Of a stretch of 64,000 bases of DNA, positions 39,168 through 52,493 are shown in pieces. The translations under genes were made by a program, and so were the position numbers. Every line of letters begins with the position of its first letter. The stretch's first letter is position 1. Location of the stretch: assembly GCF_032854445.1 (NCBI RefSeq), contig NW_027017956.1, positions 496,001 to 560,000 of the forward strand, read 5' to 3'. The notes beneath the pieces are model-generated. The model searched no databases and had not been told where the DNA came from. It saw nothing but the letters and a program-made list of their open reading frames with translations. Source of the DNA: Liolophura sinensis. Lineage: Eukaryota; Mollusca; Polyplacophora; Chitonida; Chitonidae.

Positions 39168-40052
39168 AAGAATTATTTTTAGAATAAATCGCTTCCAAAC
39201 TCTGGTATATTCACCTTAGTTTAACTAAACGCCATCATATCGTATTTATGTTAATTACATGTAATATTGTAATAGGCATGTTCTTAAGTCAAATGGCCAT
39301 TTGTTAGACTGTTTAGCCTTTCAAAACGGAAACTACAGGTATGCATATTTAAAAGAACTTAAGTTTGTCCTTTTTTAAAACCATTTTCTTCATTCCTCAA
39401 TGAAAAATACATGCATTGTTTCGCACCCCTATTTGCAGCGTACTGGCAATGGGCCAAATGTGTAGAATACGATATCTGTGAAATTAATCTGACTGCAATA
39501 AGATCAGAAAATTCGACCCCAATTCTTTGATGGTTTTCTCTGCGGTTCTTCTATATCGGGACTAGTCTTGCTGACAATGGTAACTGATGCTCGTCGGCAG
39601 GTACACGTACGTTAATGAGATCAATAACTTTGTCTCTTTCTTTCAGGACAAATATGTAACTTATTAAACTAATGGTTTTGACAGATAAATGTAACAGCTC
39701 TGTGATCTCATCATGTTAGAAATGAAATAACAAATGCGATATAGACGTACTTGAGCTCCTAATATGTTTTTTCCAGAGTGCTTACGGTGGACTTCGTTTG
39801 GATTCTGTGAGGGTTTTGATAGGTCTGTTATATGTTAATTGTGGATTACTGAAAACTCGCTCCACTAATATTATATGTACAGACATGTTTGCTTAAAGCC
39901 TTCCTTTCACTAGGAAATAAAATAGCCTGAGTAGGAGCCTTGTCAGGTGGGGTTATGTATGGGAGGACTAAGGTTTGCCTGAAGTGAAAGACATAGGTAC
40001 AGTAAATGGCGCAGAGACATACATGTCTTTACAGATAAATGTTATCTGATCG
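39168..40052 (+). repeat. 885-bp core, copy 8 (B subtype)
   Basis: B markers with private GGCCATTTG (near 39295), TTTAAAAGAAC and AACTAATGG. Both short-frame positions are stopped. Confidence 0.9.
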
Positions 40053-40064
40053 TCAGTTGCACAG

Positions 40065-40426
40065 ACCGGCCCGGATAGCACAGTTGGTAGAGCGTCCGCT
40101 TCGGGACCGGTAGATCCAGGATCAATCCTTGGTCGAGTCACACCTAAGACTTTAAAAGAGGAAGTTGTAACTTCCTCGTTTGGCGTTCAGCATGAAGGGT
40201 ATAGTGCAACGACTGGTTGACCCGTTTCAGCATAATGGCTCGGGCGGGGCGGCTTACTTGCCTTCGGTAAGTCGTCTCAGTGATGCAGCACTAAATAAAA
40301 GAGCGGTGAAAATCCGTCCTGCAACAAGGAGGCACATTACACGTGCATGCACCCTAATGATTCCTTCGTCGTCATATGACTGAAAAATTGTTTAGATACG
40401 ACGTTAAACCCCAAGCACTCACTCAC
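40065..40426 (+). mobile_element. tRNA-derived SINE, copy 8 (B subtype)
   Basis: 362 bp with B markers. Target-site duplications are at 40053-40064 and 40427-40438. Confidence 0.88.
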
Positions 40427-40438
40427 TCAGTTGCACAG

Positions 40439-43400
40439 CGACATACATACAAGATGAAGATTGTAATCGACATAATAGCATGTTCAGTTACAAAATGAGC
40501 ATTGTAATCATTGTAATAGCATGTTAAGTTACAAAGTGAACATTGTAATCCTTATAATTGCATGTTCAGTTACAAGATGAACATTGTAATCATTATAAAA
40601 ACATCATCAGTTGCAAGGTGAACATTGTAATCAGTATACAAGCATGCTCAGTTGCAAAATGGACATTGTAATCATTACAATAGCATATTCAGTTACAAGA
40701 TGAACATTGTAATCATTATAATCATGTGCTCAGTTACAAGGTGAACATTGTAATCATTACAATAGCGTGCTCAGTTACAAGATGAACATTGTAATCATTA
40801 TAAAAACATGCCCAGCTACAAGATGAACAATGTAATAGTTAAAATAGCATGATCAGTTACGAAGTGAACATTGTAATCATTAAAATATCATTTTCAGTTA
40901 CAAGATGAAGACTGTAATCGACATAATAGCATGTTCAGTTACAAGATGAACATTGTAATCATTGTAATAGCATGTTCAGTTACAAAGTAAACATTGTAAT
41001 CATTATAATAGCGTCAACGGTTAGAAAATCACCATTGTAATCAATATAATAGCATGCTCAGTTACAAAATGAATATTGCAATCATTATATTAGCATATTT
41101 CATTACAAGATGAACATTGTAATCATTATTATAGCATATGTAGTTACAAGATGAACATTGTAATCATTATAAAAACATCATCAGTTACAAGGTGAACATT
41201 GTAATCAGTATAAAAGCATGCTCAGTTGCAAAATGGATATTGTAATCATTACATTAGCATATTCACTTACAAGATGAACATTGTAATTATTATAATAATG
41301 TGCTCAGTTACAAGGTGAACAATGTAATCATTGTAAAAGCATGTTCAGTTACAAAGTGAACATTGTATTCCTTATAATTGCATGTTCACTTTCAAAGTGA
41401 ACATTGTAATCATTATAAAAACATCATCAGTTGCAAAGTGAAAATTGTAATCAGTATACAAGCATGCTCAGTTGCAAAATGGACATTGTAATCATTACAA
41501 TAGCATATTCACTTACAAGATGAACATTGTAATCATTATAATAATGTGCTCAGTTACAAGGTGAACAATGTAATCATTGTAATAGCATCTTCAGTTACAA
41601 AGTGAACATTGTAATCCTTATAATTGCATGTTCTGTTACAAGATGAACATTGTAATCATTAAAAAAAGTAAACAGTTTCAAGGTGAACATTGTAATCAGT
41701 ATACAAGCATGCTCAGTTGCAAAATGGACATTGTAATCATTACATTAGCATATTCACTTGCAAGATGAATATTGTAATCATAAAAATAACATCATCAGTT
41801 ACATAAGCATTGTATTCATTATATTAGCTCGTTGACTTACAAGATAAACATTGTAATCATTATAAAAGCATGTTCATTTACAAGGTGAACATAGTAATCA
41901 TTTTAAAAACATGCTCAGTTGCAAGATGAAGATTGTAATCGACATAATAGCATGTTCAGTTACAAGATGAACATTGTAATCTTTATAAAAACATCATCAG
42001 TTGCAAAGTGAACATTGTAATCAGTATACAAGCATGCTCAGTTGCAAGATAATCATTGTAATCATTACATTAGCATATTCAGTTACAAGATGAGTATTGT
42101 AATCATTATAATAACATCATCAGTTACAAAATGAACATTGTATTCATTATATTAGCACGTTCAATTACAAGATGAACATTGTAATCATTATAATAGCATG
42201 CTCAGTTGCAAGATGAAGATTGTAATCGACATAATTGCATGTTCAGTTACAAGATGAACATTGTAATCATTGTAATAGCATGTTCAGTTACAAAGTGAAC
42301 ATTGTAATCCTTATAATTGCATGTTCAGTTACAAGATGAACATTGTAAACATTATAAAAACATCATCAGTTCCAAGGTGAACATTGTAATCAGTATACAA
42401 GCATGCTCAGTTGCAAAATGGACATTGTAATCATTGCAATAGCATATTCAGTTACAAGATGAGCAATGTAATCATTATAATAGCATGCTCAATTACAAGA
42501 TGAAGATTGTAATTCGTATAATAGCATGCTCAGTTACAACATTAACATTGTAATCATTATAATAGCATGTTCAGTTACAAGATGAACATTGTAATCAGTA
42601 TAATAGCATGCTCAGTTACAAAATTAATATTTTAATTATTACACTAGTATGCCCAGTTACAAGATGAACATTTTAATTAGTATAATAGCATGTTCAGTTA
42701 CAAGATGAAGATTGTAATCGACATAATAGCATGTTCAGTTACAAGATGAACATTTTAATAATTGTAATAGCATGCTCAGTTACAAAGTGAACATTGTAAT
42801 CATTATAAAAACATCATCAGCTGCAAGGTGAACATTGTAATCAGTATACAAGCATGCTCAGTTGCAAAATGGACATTGTAATCATTACAATAGCATATTC
42901 AGTTACAAGATGAACATTGTAATCATTACAATCATGTGCTCAGTTACAAGGTGAACATTGTAATCATTACAATAGCGTGCTCAGTTACAAGATGAACATT
43001 GTAATCATTATAAAAACATGCCCAGTTACAAGATGAACATTGTAATAGTTAAAATAGCATGATCAGTTACGAAGTGAACATTGTAATCATTATAATAGCA
43101 TGCTCAGTTGCAAGATAAACATTGTAATCATTATAATATCATTTTCAGTTACAAGATGAAGATTGTAATCGACATAATAGCATGTTCAGTTACAAGATGA
43201 ACATTTTAATCATTGTAATAGCATGCTCAGTTACAAAGTAAACATTGTAATCATTATAATAGCGTCAACGGTTACAAAATCACCATTGTAATCAATATAA
43301 TAGCATGCTCAGTTACAAAATGAATATTGCAATTATTATATTAGCATATGTAGTTACAAGATGAACATTGTAATCATTATTATAGCATATGTAGTTACAA

Positions 43401-46400
43401 GATGAACATTTTAATCATTATAAAAACATCATCAGTTACAAGGTGAACATTGTAATCAGTATAAAAGCATGCTCAGTTGCAAAATGGATATTGTAATCAT
43501 TACATTAGCATATTCACTTACAAGATGAACATTGTAATCATTATAATAATGTGCTCAGTTACAAGGTGAACAATGTAATCATTGTAATAGCATGTTCAGT
43601 TACAAAGTCAACATTGTAATCCTTATAATTGCATGTTCAGTTACAAAGTGAACATTGTAATCATTATATAAACATCATCAGTTGCAAGGTGAACATTGTA
43701 ATCAGTATACAAGCATGCTCAGTTGCAAAATGGACATTGTAATCATTACAATAGCATATTCAGTTACAAGATGATCATTGTAATCATTATAATAATGCGC
43801 TCAGTTACAAGGTGAACCATGTAAACATTGTAATAGCATGTTCAGTTACAAAGTGAACATTGTAATCCTTATAATTGCATGTTCAGTTATAAGATGAACA
43901 TTGTAATCATTATAAAAACATAAACAGTTACAAGGTGAACATTGTAATCAGTATACAAGCATGCTCAGTTGCAAAATGGACATTGTAATCATTACAATAG
44001 CATATTCACTTACAAGATGAATATTGTAATCATTATAATAACATCATCAGTTACAACATAAGCATTGTATTCATTATATTAGCTCGTTCACTTACAAGAT
44101 AGACATTGTAATCATTATAAAAGCATGTTCAGTTACAAGGTGAACATAGTAATCATTTTAAAAACATGCTCAGTTGCAAGATGAAGATTGTAATCGACAT
44201 AATAGCATGTTGAGTTATAAGATGAACATTGTAATCATTATAAAAACATCATCAGTTGCAAGGTGAACATTGTAATCAGTATACAAGCATGCTCAGTTGC
44301 AAGATAAACATTGTAATCATTACATTAGCATATTCACTTACAAGATGAATATTGTAATCATTATAATAACATCATCAGTTACAAAGTAAACATTGTATTC
44401 ATTATATTAGCACGTTCAATTACAAGATGAACATTGTAATCATTATAAAAGCATGTTCAGTTACAAGGTGAACATTGTAATCTTTATAAAATCATGCTCA
44501 GTTACAAGATGAACATTCTAATCATTATAATAGCATGTTCAGTTACAAGGTGGACATTGTAAGTATAAAAGCATGCTCAGTTGCAAAATGGACATTGTAA
44601 TCATTACATAAGCATATTTAGTTACAAGATGAATATTGTAATCATTATAATAACATCATCAGTTACAAAATGAACATTGTATTCAATATATTAGCACGTT
44701 CAATTACAAGATGAACATTGTAATCATTATAATATCATGCTCACTTGCAAGATAAAGATTGTAATCGACATAATAGCATGTTCAGTTACAAGATGAACGT
44801 TGTAATCATTGTAATAGCATGTTCAGTTACAAAGTGAACATTGTAATCCTTATAATTGCATGTTCAGTTACAAGATGAACGTTGTTATCATTATAAAAAC
44901 ATCATCAGTTCCTAGGTGAACATTGTAATCAGTATACAAGCATGCTCAGTTGCAAAATGGACATTGTAATCATTGCAATAGCATATTCAGTTACAAGATG
45001 AACATTGCAATCATTATAATAATGTGCTCAGTTACAAGGAGAACGTTGAAATCATTACAATAGCGTGCTCAGTTACAAGGTGAACATTGTAATCATTATA
45101 AAAACATGCCCAGTTACAAGATGAACATTGTAATAGTTAAAATAGCATGCTCAAATACAAGATGAGCAATGTAATCATTATAATAGCATGCTCAGTTGCA
45201 AGATAAACATTGTAATCATTATAATATCATTTTCAGTTACAAGATGAAGATTGTAATCGACATAATAGCATGTTCAGTTACAAGATGAACATTGTAATCA
45301 TTGTAATAGCATGTTCAGTTACAAAGTAAACATTGTAATCATTATAATAGCGTCAACGGTTACAAAATCACCATTGTAATCAATATAATAGCATGCTCAG
45401 TTACAAAATGAATATTGCAATTATTATATTAGCATATGTAGTTACAAGATGAACATTGTAATCATTATTATAGCATATGTAGTTACAAGATGAACATTTT
45501 AATCATTATAAAAACATCATCAGTTACAAGGTGAACATTGTAATCAGTATAAAAGCATGCTCAGTTGCAATATGGATATTTTAATCATTACATTAGCATA
45601 TTCACTTACAAGATGAACATTGTAATCATTATAATAATGTGCTCAGTTACAAGGTGAACAATGTAATCATTGTAATAGCATGTTCAGTTACAAAGTCAAC
45701 ATTGTAATCCTTATAATTGCATGTTCAGTTACAAAGTGAACATTGTAATCATTATAAAAACATCATCAGTTGCAAGGTGAACATTGTAATCAGTATACAA
45801 GCATCCTCAGTTGCAAAATGGACATTGTAATCATTACAATAGGATATTCAGTTACAAGATGAACATTGTAATCATTATAATAATGCGCTCAGTTACAAGG
45901 TGAACAATGTAATCATTGTAATAGCATGTTCAGTTACAAAGTGAACATTGTAATCCTTATGATTGCATGTTCAGTTATAAGATGAACATTGTAATCATTA
46001 TAAAAACATAAACAGTTACAAGGTGAACATTGTAATCAGTATACAAGCATGCTCAGTTGCAAAATGGACATTGTAATCATTACATTAGCATATTCACTTA
46101 CAAGATGAATATTGTAATCATTATAATAACATCATCAGTTACAAAGTAAACATTGTATTCATTATATTAGCACGTTCAATTACAAGATGAACATTGTAAT
46201 CATTATAAAAGCATGTTCAGTTACAAGGTGAACATTGTAATCTTTATAAAAACATGCTCAGTTACAAGGTGGACATTGTAAGTATAAAAGCATGCTCAGT
46301 TGCAAAATGGACACTGTAATCAATACATAAGCATATTTAGTTACAAGATGAATATTGTAATCATTATATAAACATCATCAGTTACAAAATGAACATTGTA

Positions 46401-47176
46401 TTCATTATATTAGCACGTTCAATTACAAGATGAACATTGTAATCATTATAATATCATGCTCAGTTGCAAGATAAAGATTGTAATCGACATAATAGCACGT
46501 TCAGTTACAAGATGAACATTGTAATCATTGTAATAGCATGTTCAGTTACAAAGTGAACATTGTAATCCTTATAATTGCATGTTCAGTTACAAGATGAACA
46601 TTGTAATCATTATAAAAACATCATCAGTTCCTAGGTGAACATTGTAATCAGTATACAAGCATGCTCAGTTGCAAAATGGACATTGTAATCATTGCAATAG
46701 CATATTCAGTTACAAGATGAACATTGCAATCATTATAATAATGTGCTCAGTTACAAGGAGAACATTGAAATCATTACAATAGCGTGCTCAGTTACAAGGT
46801 GAACATTGTAATCATTAAAAACATGCCCAGTTACAAGATGAACATTGTAATAGTTAAAATAGCATGCTCAAATACAAGATGAGCAATGTAATCATTATAA
46901 TAGCATGCTCAATTACAAGATGAAAATTGTAATTCGTATAATAGCATGCTCAGTTACAACATGAACATTGTAATCATTATAATAGCATGTTCAGTTACAA
47001 GATGAACATTGTAATCAGTATAATAGCATGCTCAGTTACAAAATTAATATTTTAATTATTACACTAGTATGCCCAGTTACAAGATGAACATTGTAATCAG
47101 TATAATAGCGTGCTCAGTTACAAGATGAGCAATGTAATCATTATAATAGCATGTTCAGTTACCAGATGAACATTGT
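40439..47176 (+). repeat. 41-bp satellite array, B8 to A9 (6,738 bp)
   Basis: Parallel to the B6-to-A7 array at an offset of 11,607 bp, with the same three blocks and the same restart after about 42690 (CAGCTGCAAGG near 42821). Scattered substitutions separate the two. TCCTAGG marker monomers lie near 44910 and 46630. Confidence 0.93.
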
Positions 47177-48061
47177 AAGAATTATTTTTAGAATAAATCG
47201 CTTCCAAACTCTGGTATATTCACCTTAGTTTAACTAAACGCCATCATATCGTATTTATGTTAATTACATGTAATATTGTAATAGGCATGTTCTTAAGTCA
47301 AGTGGCCCTTTGTTAGACTGTTTAGCCTTTCAGAACGGAAACTACAGGTATGCATATTTAAGAGAACTTAAGTTTGTCCTTTTTTAAAACCATTTTCTTC
47401 ATTCCTCAATGAAAAATACATGCATTGTTTCGCACCCCTATTTGCAGCGTACTGGCAATGGGCCAAATGTGTAGAATACGATATCTGTGAAATTAATCTG
47501 ACTGCAAAAAGATCAGAAAATTCGACCCCAATTCTTTGATGGTTTTCTCTACGGTTCTTCTATATCGGGACTAGTCTTGCTGACAATGGTAACTCATGCT
47601 CGTCGGCAGGTACACGTACGTTAATGAGATCAATAACTTTGTCTCTTTCTTTCAGGACAAATATGTAACTTATTAAACTAACGGTTTTGACAGATAAATG
47701 TAACAGCTCTGTGATCTCATCATGTTAGAAATGAAATAAAAAATGCGATATAGACGTACTTGAGCTCCTAATATGTTTTTTCCAGAGTGCTTACGGTGGA
47801 CTTCGTTTGGATTCTGTGAGGGTTTTGATAGGTCTGTTATATGTTAATTGTGGATTACTGAAAACTCGCTCCACTAACATTATATATACAAACATGTATG
47901 CTTAAAGCCTTCCTTTCACTAGGAAATAAAATAGCCTGAGTAGGAGCCTTGTCAGGTGGGGTTATGTATAGGAGGACTAAGGTTTGCCTGAAGTGAAAGA
48001 CATAGGTACAGTAAATGGCGCAGAGACATACATGTCTTTACAGATAAATGTTATCTGATCG
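47177..48061 (+). repeat. 885-bp core, copy 9 (A subtype)
   Basis: A markers with private TTCAGAACGG, GCAAAAAGATC and ATGTATAGGAGG. The first short-frame position is stopped; the second (AACTCATGC) is open. Confidence 0.9.
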
Positions 48062-48073
48062 TCAGTTGCACAG

Positions 48074-48439
48074 ACCGGCCCGGATAGCACAGTTGGTAGA
48101 GCGTCCGCTTCGGGACCGGTAGATCCAGGATCAATCCTTGGTCGAGTCACACCTAAGACTTTAAAAGAGGAAGTTGTGACTTCCTCGTTTGGCGTTCAGC
48201 ATGAAGGGGGATAGTGCAACGACTGGTTGACCCGTTTCAGTATAATGGCTCGGGCGGGGCGGCTTACTTGCCTTCGGTAAGTCGTCTCAGTTATGCAGCA
48301 CTAAATAAAAGAGCGGTGAAAATCCGTCCTGCAACAAGGCGGCACATTAAACGTGCATGCACCCTAATGATTCCTTCGTCGTCATATGACTGAAAAATTG
48401 TTGAGTACGACGTTAAACCCCAAGCACTCACTCACTCAC
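48074..48439 (+). mobile_element. tRNA-derived SINE, copy 9 (A subtype)
   Basis: 366 bp with A markers, CAGTTATGC and a private CAAGGCGGCAC near 48336. Target-site duplications are at 48062-48073 and 48440-48451. Confidence 0.88.
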
Positions 48440-48451
48440 TCAGTTGCACAG

Positions 48452-51222
48452 CGACATACATACAAGATGAAGATTGTAATCGACATAATAGCATGTTCAG
48501 TTACAAAATGAACATTGTAATCATTGTAATAGCATGTTAAGTTACAAAGTGAACATTGTAATCCTTCTAATTGCATGTTCAGTTACAAGATGAACATTGT
48601 AATCATTATAAAAACATCATCAGCTGCAAGGTGAACATTGTAATCAGTATACAAGCATGCTCAGTTGCAAAATGGACATTGTAATCATTACAATAGCATA
48701 TTCAGTTACAAGATGAACATTGTAATCATTAGAATCATGTGCTCAGTTACAAGGTGAACATTGTAATCATTACAATAGCGTGCTCAGTTACAAGATGAAC
48801 ATTGTAATCATTATAAAAACATGCCCAGTTACAAGATGAACATTGTAATAGTTAAAATAGCATGATCAGTTACGAAGTGAACATTGTAATCATTATAATA
48901 GCATGCTCAGTTGCAAGATAAACATTGTAATCATTATAATATCATTTTCAGTTACAAGATGAAGATTGTAATCGACATAATAGCATGTTCAGTTACAAGA
49001 TGAACATTGTAATCATTGTAATAGCATGTTCAGTTACAAAGTAAACATTGTAATCATTATAATAGCGTCAACGGTTACAAATTCACCATTGTAATCAATA
49101 TAATAGCATGCTCAGTTACAAAATGAATATTGCAATTATTATATTAGCATATGTAGTTACAAGATGAACATTGTAATCACTATTATAACATATGTAGTTA
49201 CAAGATGAACATTGTAATCATTATAAAAGCATGCTCAGTTGCAAAATGGATATTGTAATCATTACATTAGCATATTCACTTACAAGATGAACATTGTAAT
49301 CATTATAATAATGTGCTCAGTTACAAGGTGAACAATGTAATCATTGTAATAGCATGTTCAGTTACAAAGTGAACATTGTAATCCTTATAATTGCATGTTC
49401 AGTTACAAAGTGAACATTGTAATCATTATAAAAACATCATCAGTTGCAAGGTGAACATTGTAATCAGTATACAAGCATGCTCAGTTGCAAAATGGACATT
49501 GTAATCATTACAATAGCATATTCAGTTACAAGATGAACATTGTAATCATTATAATAATGCGCTCAGTTACAAGGTGAACCATGTAATCATTGTAATGGCA
49601 TGTTCAGTTACAAAGTGAACATTGTAATCCTTACAATTGCATGTTCAGTTACAAGATGAACATTGTAATCATTATAAAAACATAAACAGTTACAAGGTGA
49701 ACACTGTAATCAGTATACAAGCATGCTCAGTTGCAAAATGGACATTGTAATCATTACATTAGCATATTCACTTACAAGATGAATATTGTAATTATTATAA
49801 TAACATCATCAGTTACAATGTAAACATTGTATTCATTATATTAGCTCGTTCACTTACAAGATAAACATTGTAATCATTATAAAAGCATGTTCAGCTACAA
49901 GGTGAACATAGTAATCATTTTAAAAACATGCTCAGTTGCAAGATGAAGATTGTAATCGACATAATAGCATGTTCAGTTATAAGATGAACATTGTAATCAT
50001 TATAAAAACATCATCAGTTGCAAGGTGAACATTGTAATCAGTATACAAGCATGCTCAGTTGCAAGATAAACATTGTAATCATTACATTAGCATATTCACT
50101 TACAAGATGAATATTGTAATCATTATAATAACATCATCAGTTACAAAGTAAACATTGTATTCATTATATTAGCACGTTCAATTACAAGATGAACATTGTA
50201 ATCATTATAAAAGCATGTTCAGTTACAAGGTGAACATTGTAATCTTTATAAAATCATGCTCAGTTACAAGATGAACATTCTAATCATTATAATAGCATGT
50301 TCAGTTACAAGGTGGACATTGTAAGTATAAAAGCATGCTCAGTTGCAAAATGGACATTGTAATCATTACATAAGCATATTTAGTTACAAGATGAATATTG
50401 TAATCATTATAATAACATTCATCAGTTACAAAATGAACATTGTATTCAATATATTAGCACGTTCAATTACAAGATGAACATTGTAATCATTATAATATCA
50501 TGCTCAGTTGCAAGATAAAGATTGTAATCGACATAATAGCATGTTCAGTTACAAGATGAACATTGTAATCATTGTAATAGCATGTTCAGTTACAAAGTGA
50601 ACATTGTAATCCTTATAATTGCATGTTCAGTTACAAGATGAACGTTGTTATCATTATAAAAACATCATCAGTTCCTAGGTGAACATTGTAATCAGTATAC
50701 AAGCATGCTCAGTTGCAAAATGGACATTGTAATCATTGCAATAGCATATTCAGTTACAAGATGAACATTGCAATCATTATAATAATGTGCTCAGTTACAA
50801 GGAGAACATTGAAATCATTACAATAGCGTGCTCAGTTACAAGGTGAACATTGTAATCATTATAAAAACGTGCCCAGTTACAAGATGAACATTGTAATAGT
50901 TAAAATAGCATGCTCAAATACAAGATGAGCAATGTAATCATTATAATAGCATGCTCAATTACAAGATGAAAATTGTAATTCGTATAATAGCATGCTCAGT
51001 TACAACATGAACATTGTAATCATTATAATAGCATGTTCAGTTACAAGATGAACATTGTAATCAGTATAATAGCATGCTCAGTTACAAAATTAATATTTTA
51101 ATTATTACACTAGTATGCCCAGTTACAAGATGAACATTGTAATCAGTATAATAGCGTGCTCAGTTACAAGATGAGCAATGTAATCATTAGAATAGCATGT
51201 TCAGTTACCAGATGAACATTGT
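48452..51222 (+). repeat. 41-bp satellite array, A9 to B10 (2,771 bp, one monomer lost)
   Basis: It lacks exactly one 41-bp monomer near 49220 (ATTATAAAAGCATGCTC joins two normally separate units). It gains one base near 50418 (ACATTCATCAG). The twelve-monomer block missing after cassette 7 is present here. Confidence 0.93.
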
Positions 51223-52107
51223 AAGAATTATTTTTAGAATAAATCGCTTCCAAACTCTGGTATATTCACCTTAGTTTAACTAAACGCCATCATATCGTAT
51301 TTATGTTAATTACATGTAATATTGTAATAGGCATGTTCTTAAGTCAAATGGCCCTTTGTTAGACTGTTTAGCCTTTCAAAACGGAAACTACAGGTATGCA
51401 TATTTAAGAGAACTTAAGTTTGTCCTTTTTTAAAACCATTTTCTTCATTCCTCAATGAAAAATACATGCATTGTTTCGCACCCCTATTTGCAGCGTACTG
51501 GCAATGGGCCAAATGTGTAGAATACGATATCTGTGAAATTAATCTGACTGCAATAAGATCAGAAAATTCGACCCCAATTCTTTGATGGTTTTCTCTGCGG
51601 TTCTTCTATATCGGGACTAGTCTTGCTGACAATGGTAACTGATGCTCGTCGGCAGGTACACGTACGTTAATGAGATCAATAACTTTGTCTCTTTCTTTCA
51701 GGACAAATATGTAACTTATTAAACTAACGGTTTTGACAGATAAATCTAACAGCTCTGTGATCTCATCATGTTAGAAATGAAATAACAAATGCGATATAGA
51801 CGTACTTGAGCTCCTAATATGTTTTTTCCAGAGTGCTTACGGTGGACTTCGTTTGGATTCTGTGAGGGTTTTGATAGGTCTGTTATATGTTAATTGTGGA
51901 TTACTGAAAACTCGCTCCACTAATATTATATGTACAGACATGTTTGCTTAAAGCCTTCCTTTCACTAGGAAATAAAATAGCCTGAGTAGGAGCCTTGTCA
52001 GGTGGGGTTATGTATGGGAGGACTAAGGTTTGCCTGAAGTGAAAGACATAGGTACAGTAAATGGCGCAGAGACATACATGTCTTTACAGATAAATGTTAT
52101 CTGATCG
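51223..52107 (+). repeat. 885-bp core, copy 10 (B subtype)
   Basis: B markers with a private ATAAATCTAACAG near 51742. Both short-frame positions are stopped. Confidence 0.9.
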
Positions 52108-52119
52108 TCAGTTGCACAG

Positions 52120-52481
52120 ACCGGCCCGGATAGCACAGTTGGTAGAGCGTCCGCTTCGGGACCGGTAGATCCAGGATCAATCCTTGGTCGAGTCACACCT
52201 AAGACTTTAAAAGAGGAAGTTGTAACTTCCTCGTTTGGCGTTCAGCATGAAGGGTATAGTGCAACGACTGGTTGACCCGTTTCAGCATAATGGCTCGGGC
52301 GGGGCGGCTTACTTGCCTTCGGTAAGTCGTCTCAGTGATGCAGCACTAAATAAAAGAGCGGTGAAAATCCGTCCTGCAACAAGGAGGCACATTACACGTG
52401 CATGCACCCTAATGATTCCTTCGTCGTCATATGACTGAAAAATTGTTTAGATACGACGTTAAACCCCAAGCACTCACTCAC
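52120..52481 (+). mobile_element. tRNA-derived SINE, copy 10 (B subtype)
   Basis: 362 bp with B markers. Target-site duplications are at 52108-52119 and 52482-52493. Confidence 0.88.
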
Positions 52482-52493
52482 TCAGTTGCACAG

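Larger units (their letters stand above)
35570..47176 (+). repeat. Higher-order repeat unit 4 (A7 - array - B8 - array)
   Basis: 11,607 bp. The preceding B6-to-B8 spacing is also 11,607 bp, so about 10 kb from 27561 aligns without net length change to the 10 kb from 39168. Confidence 0.85.
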
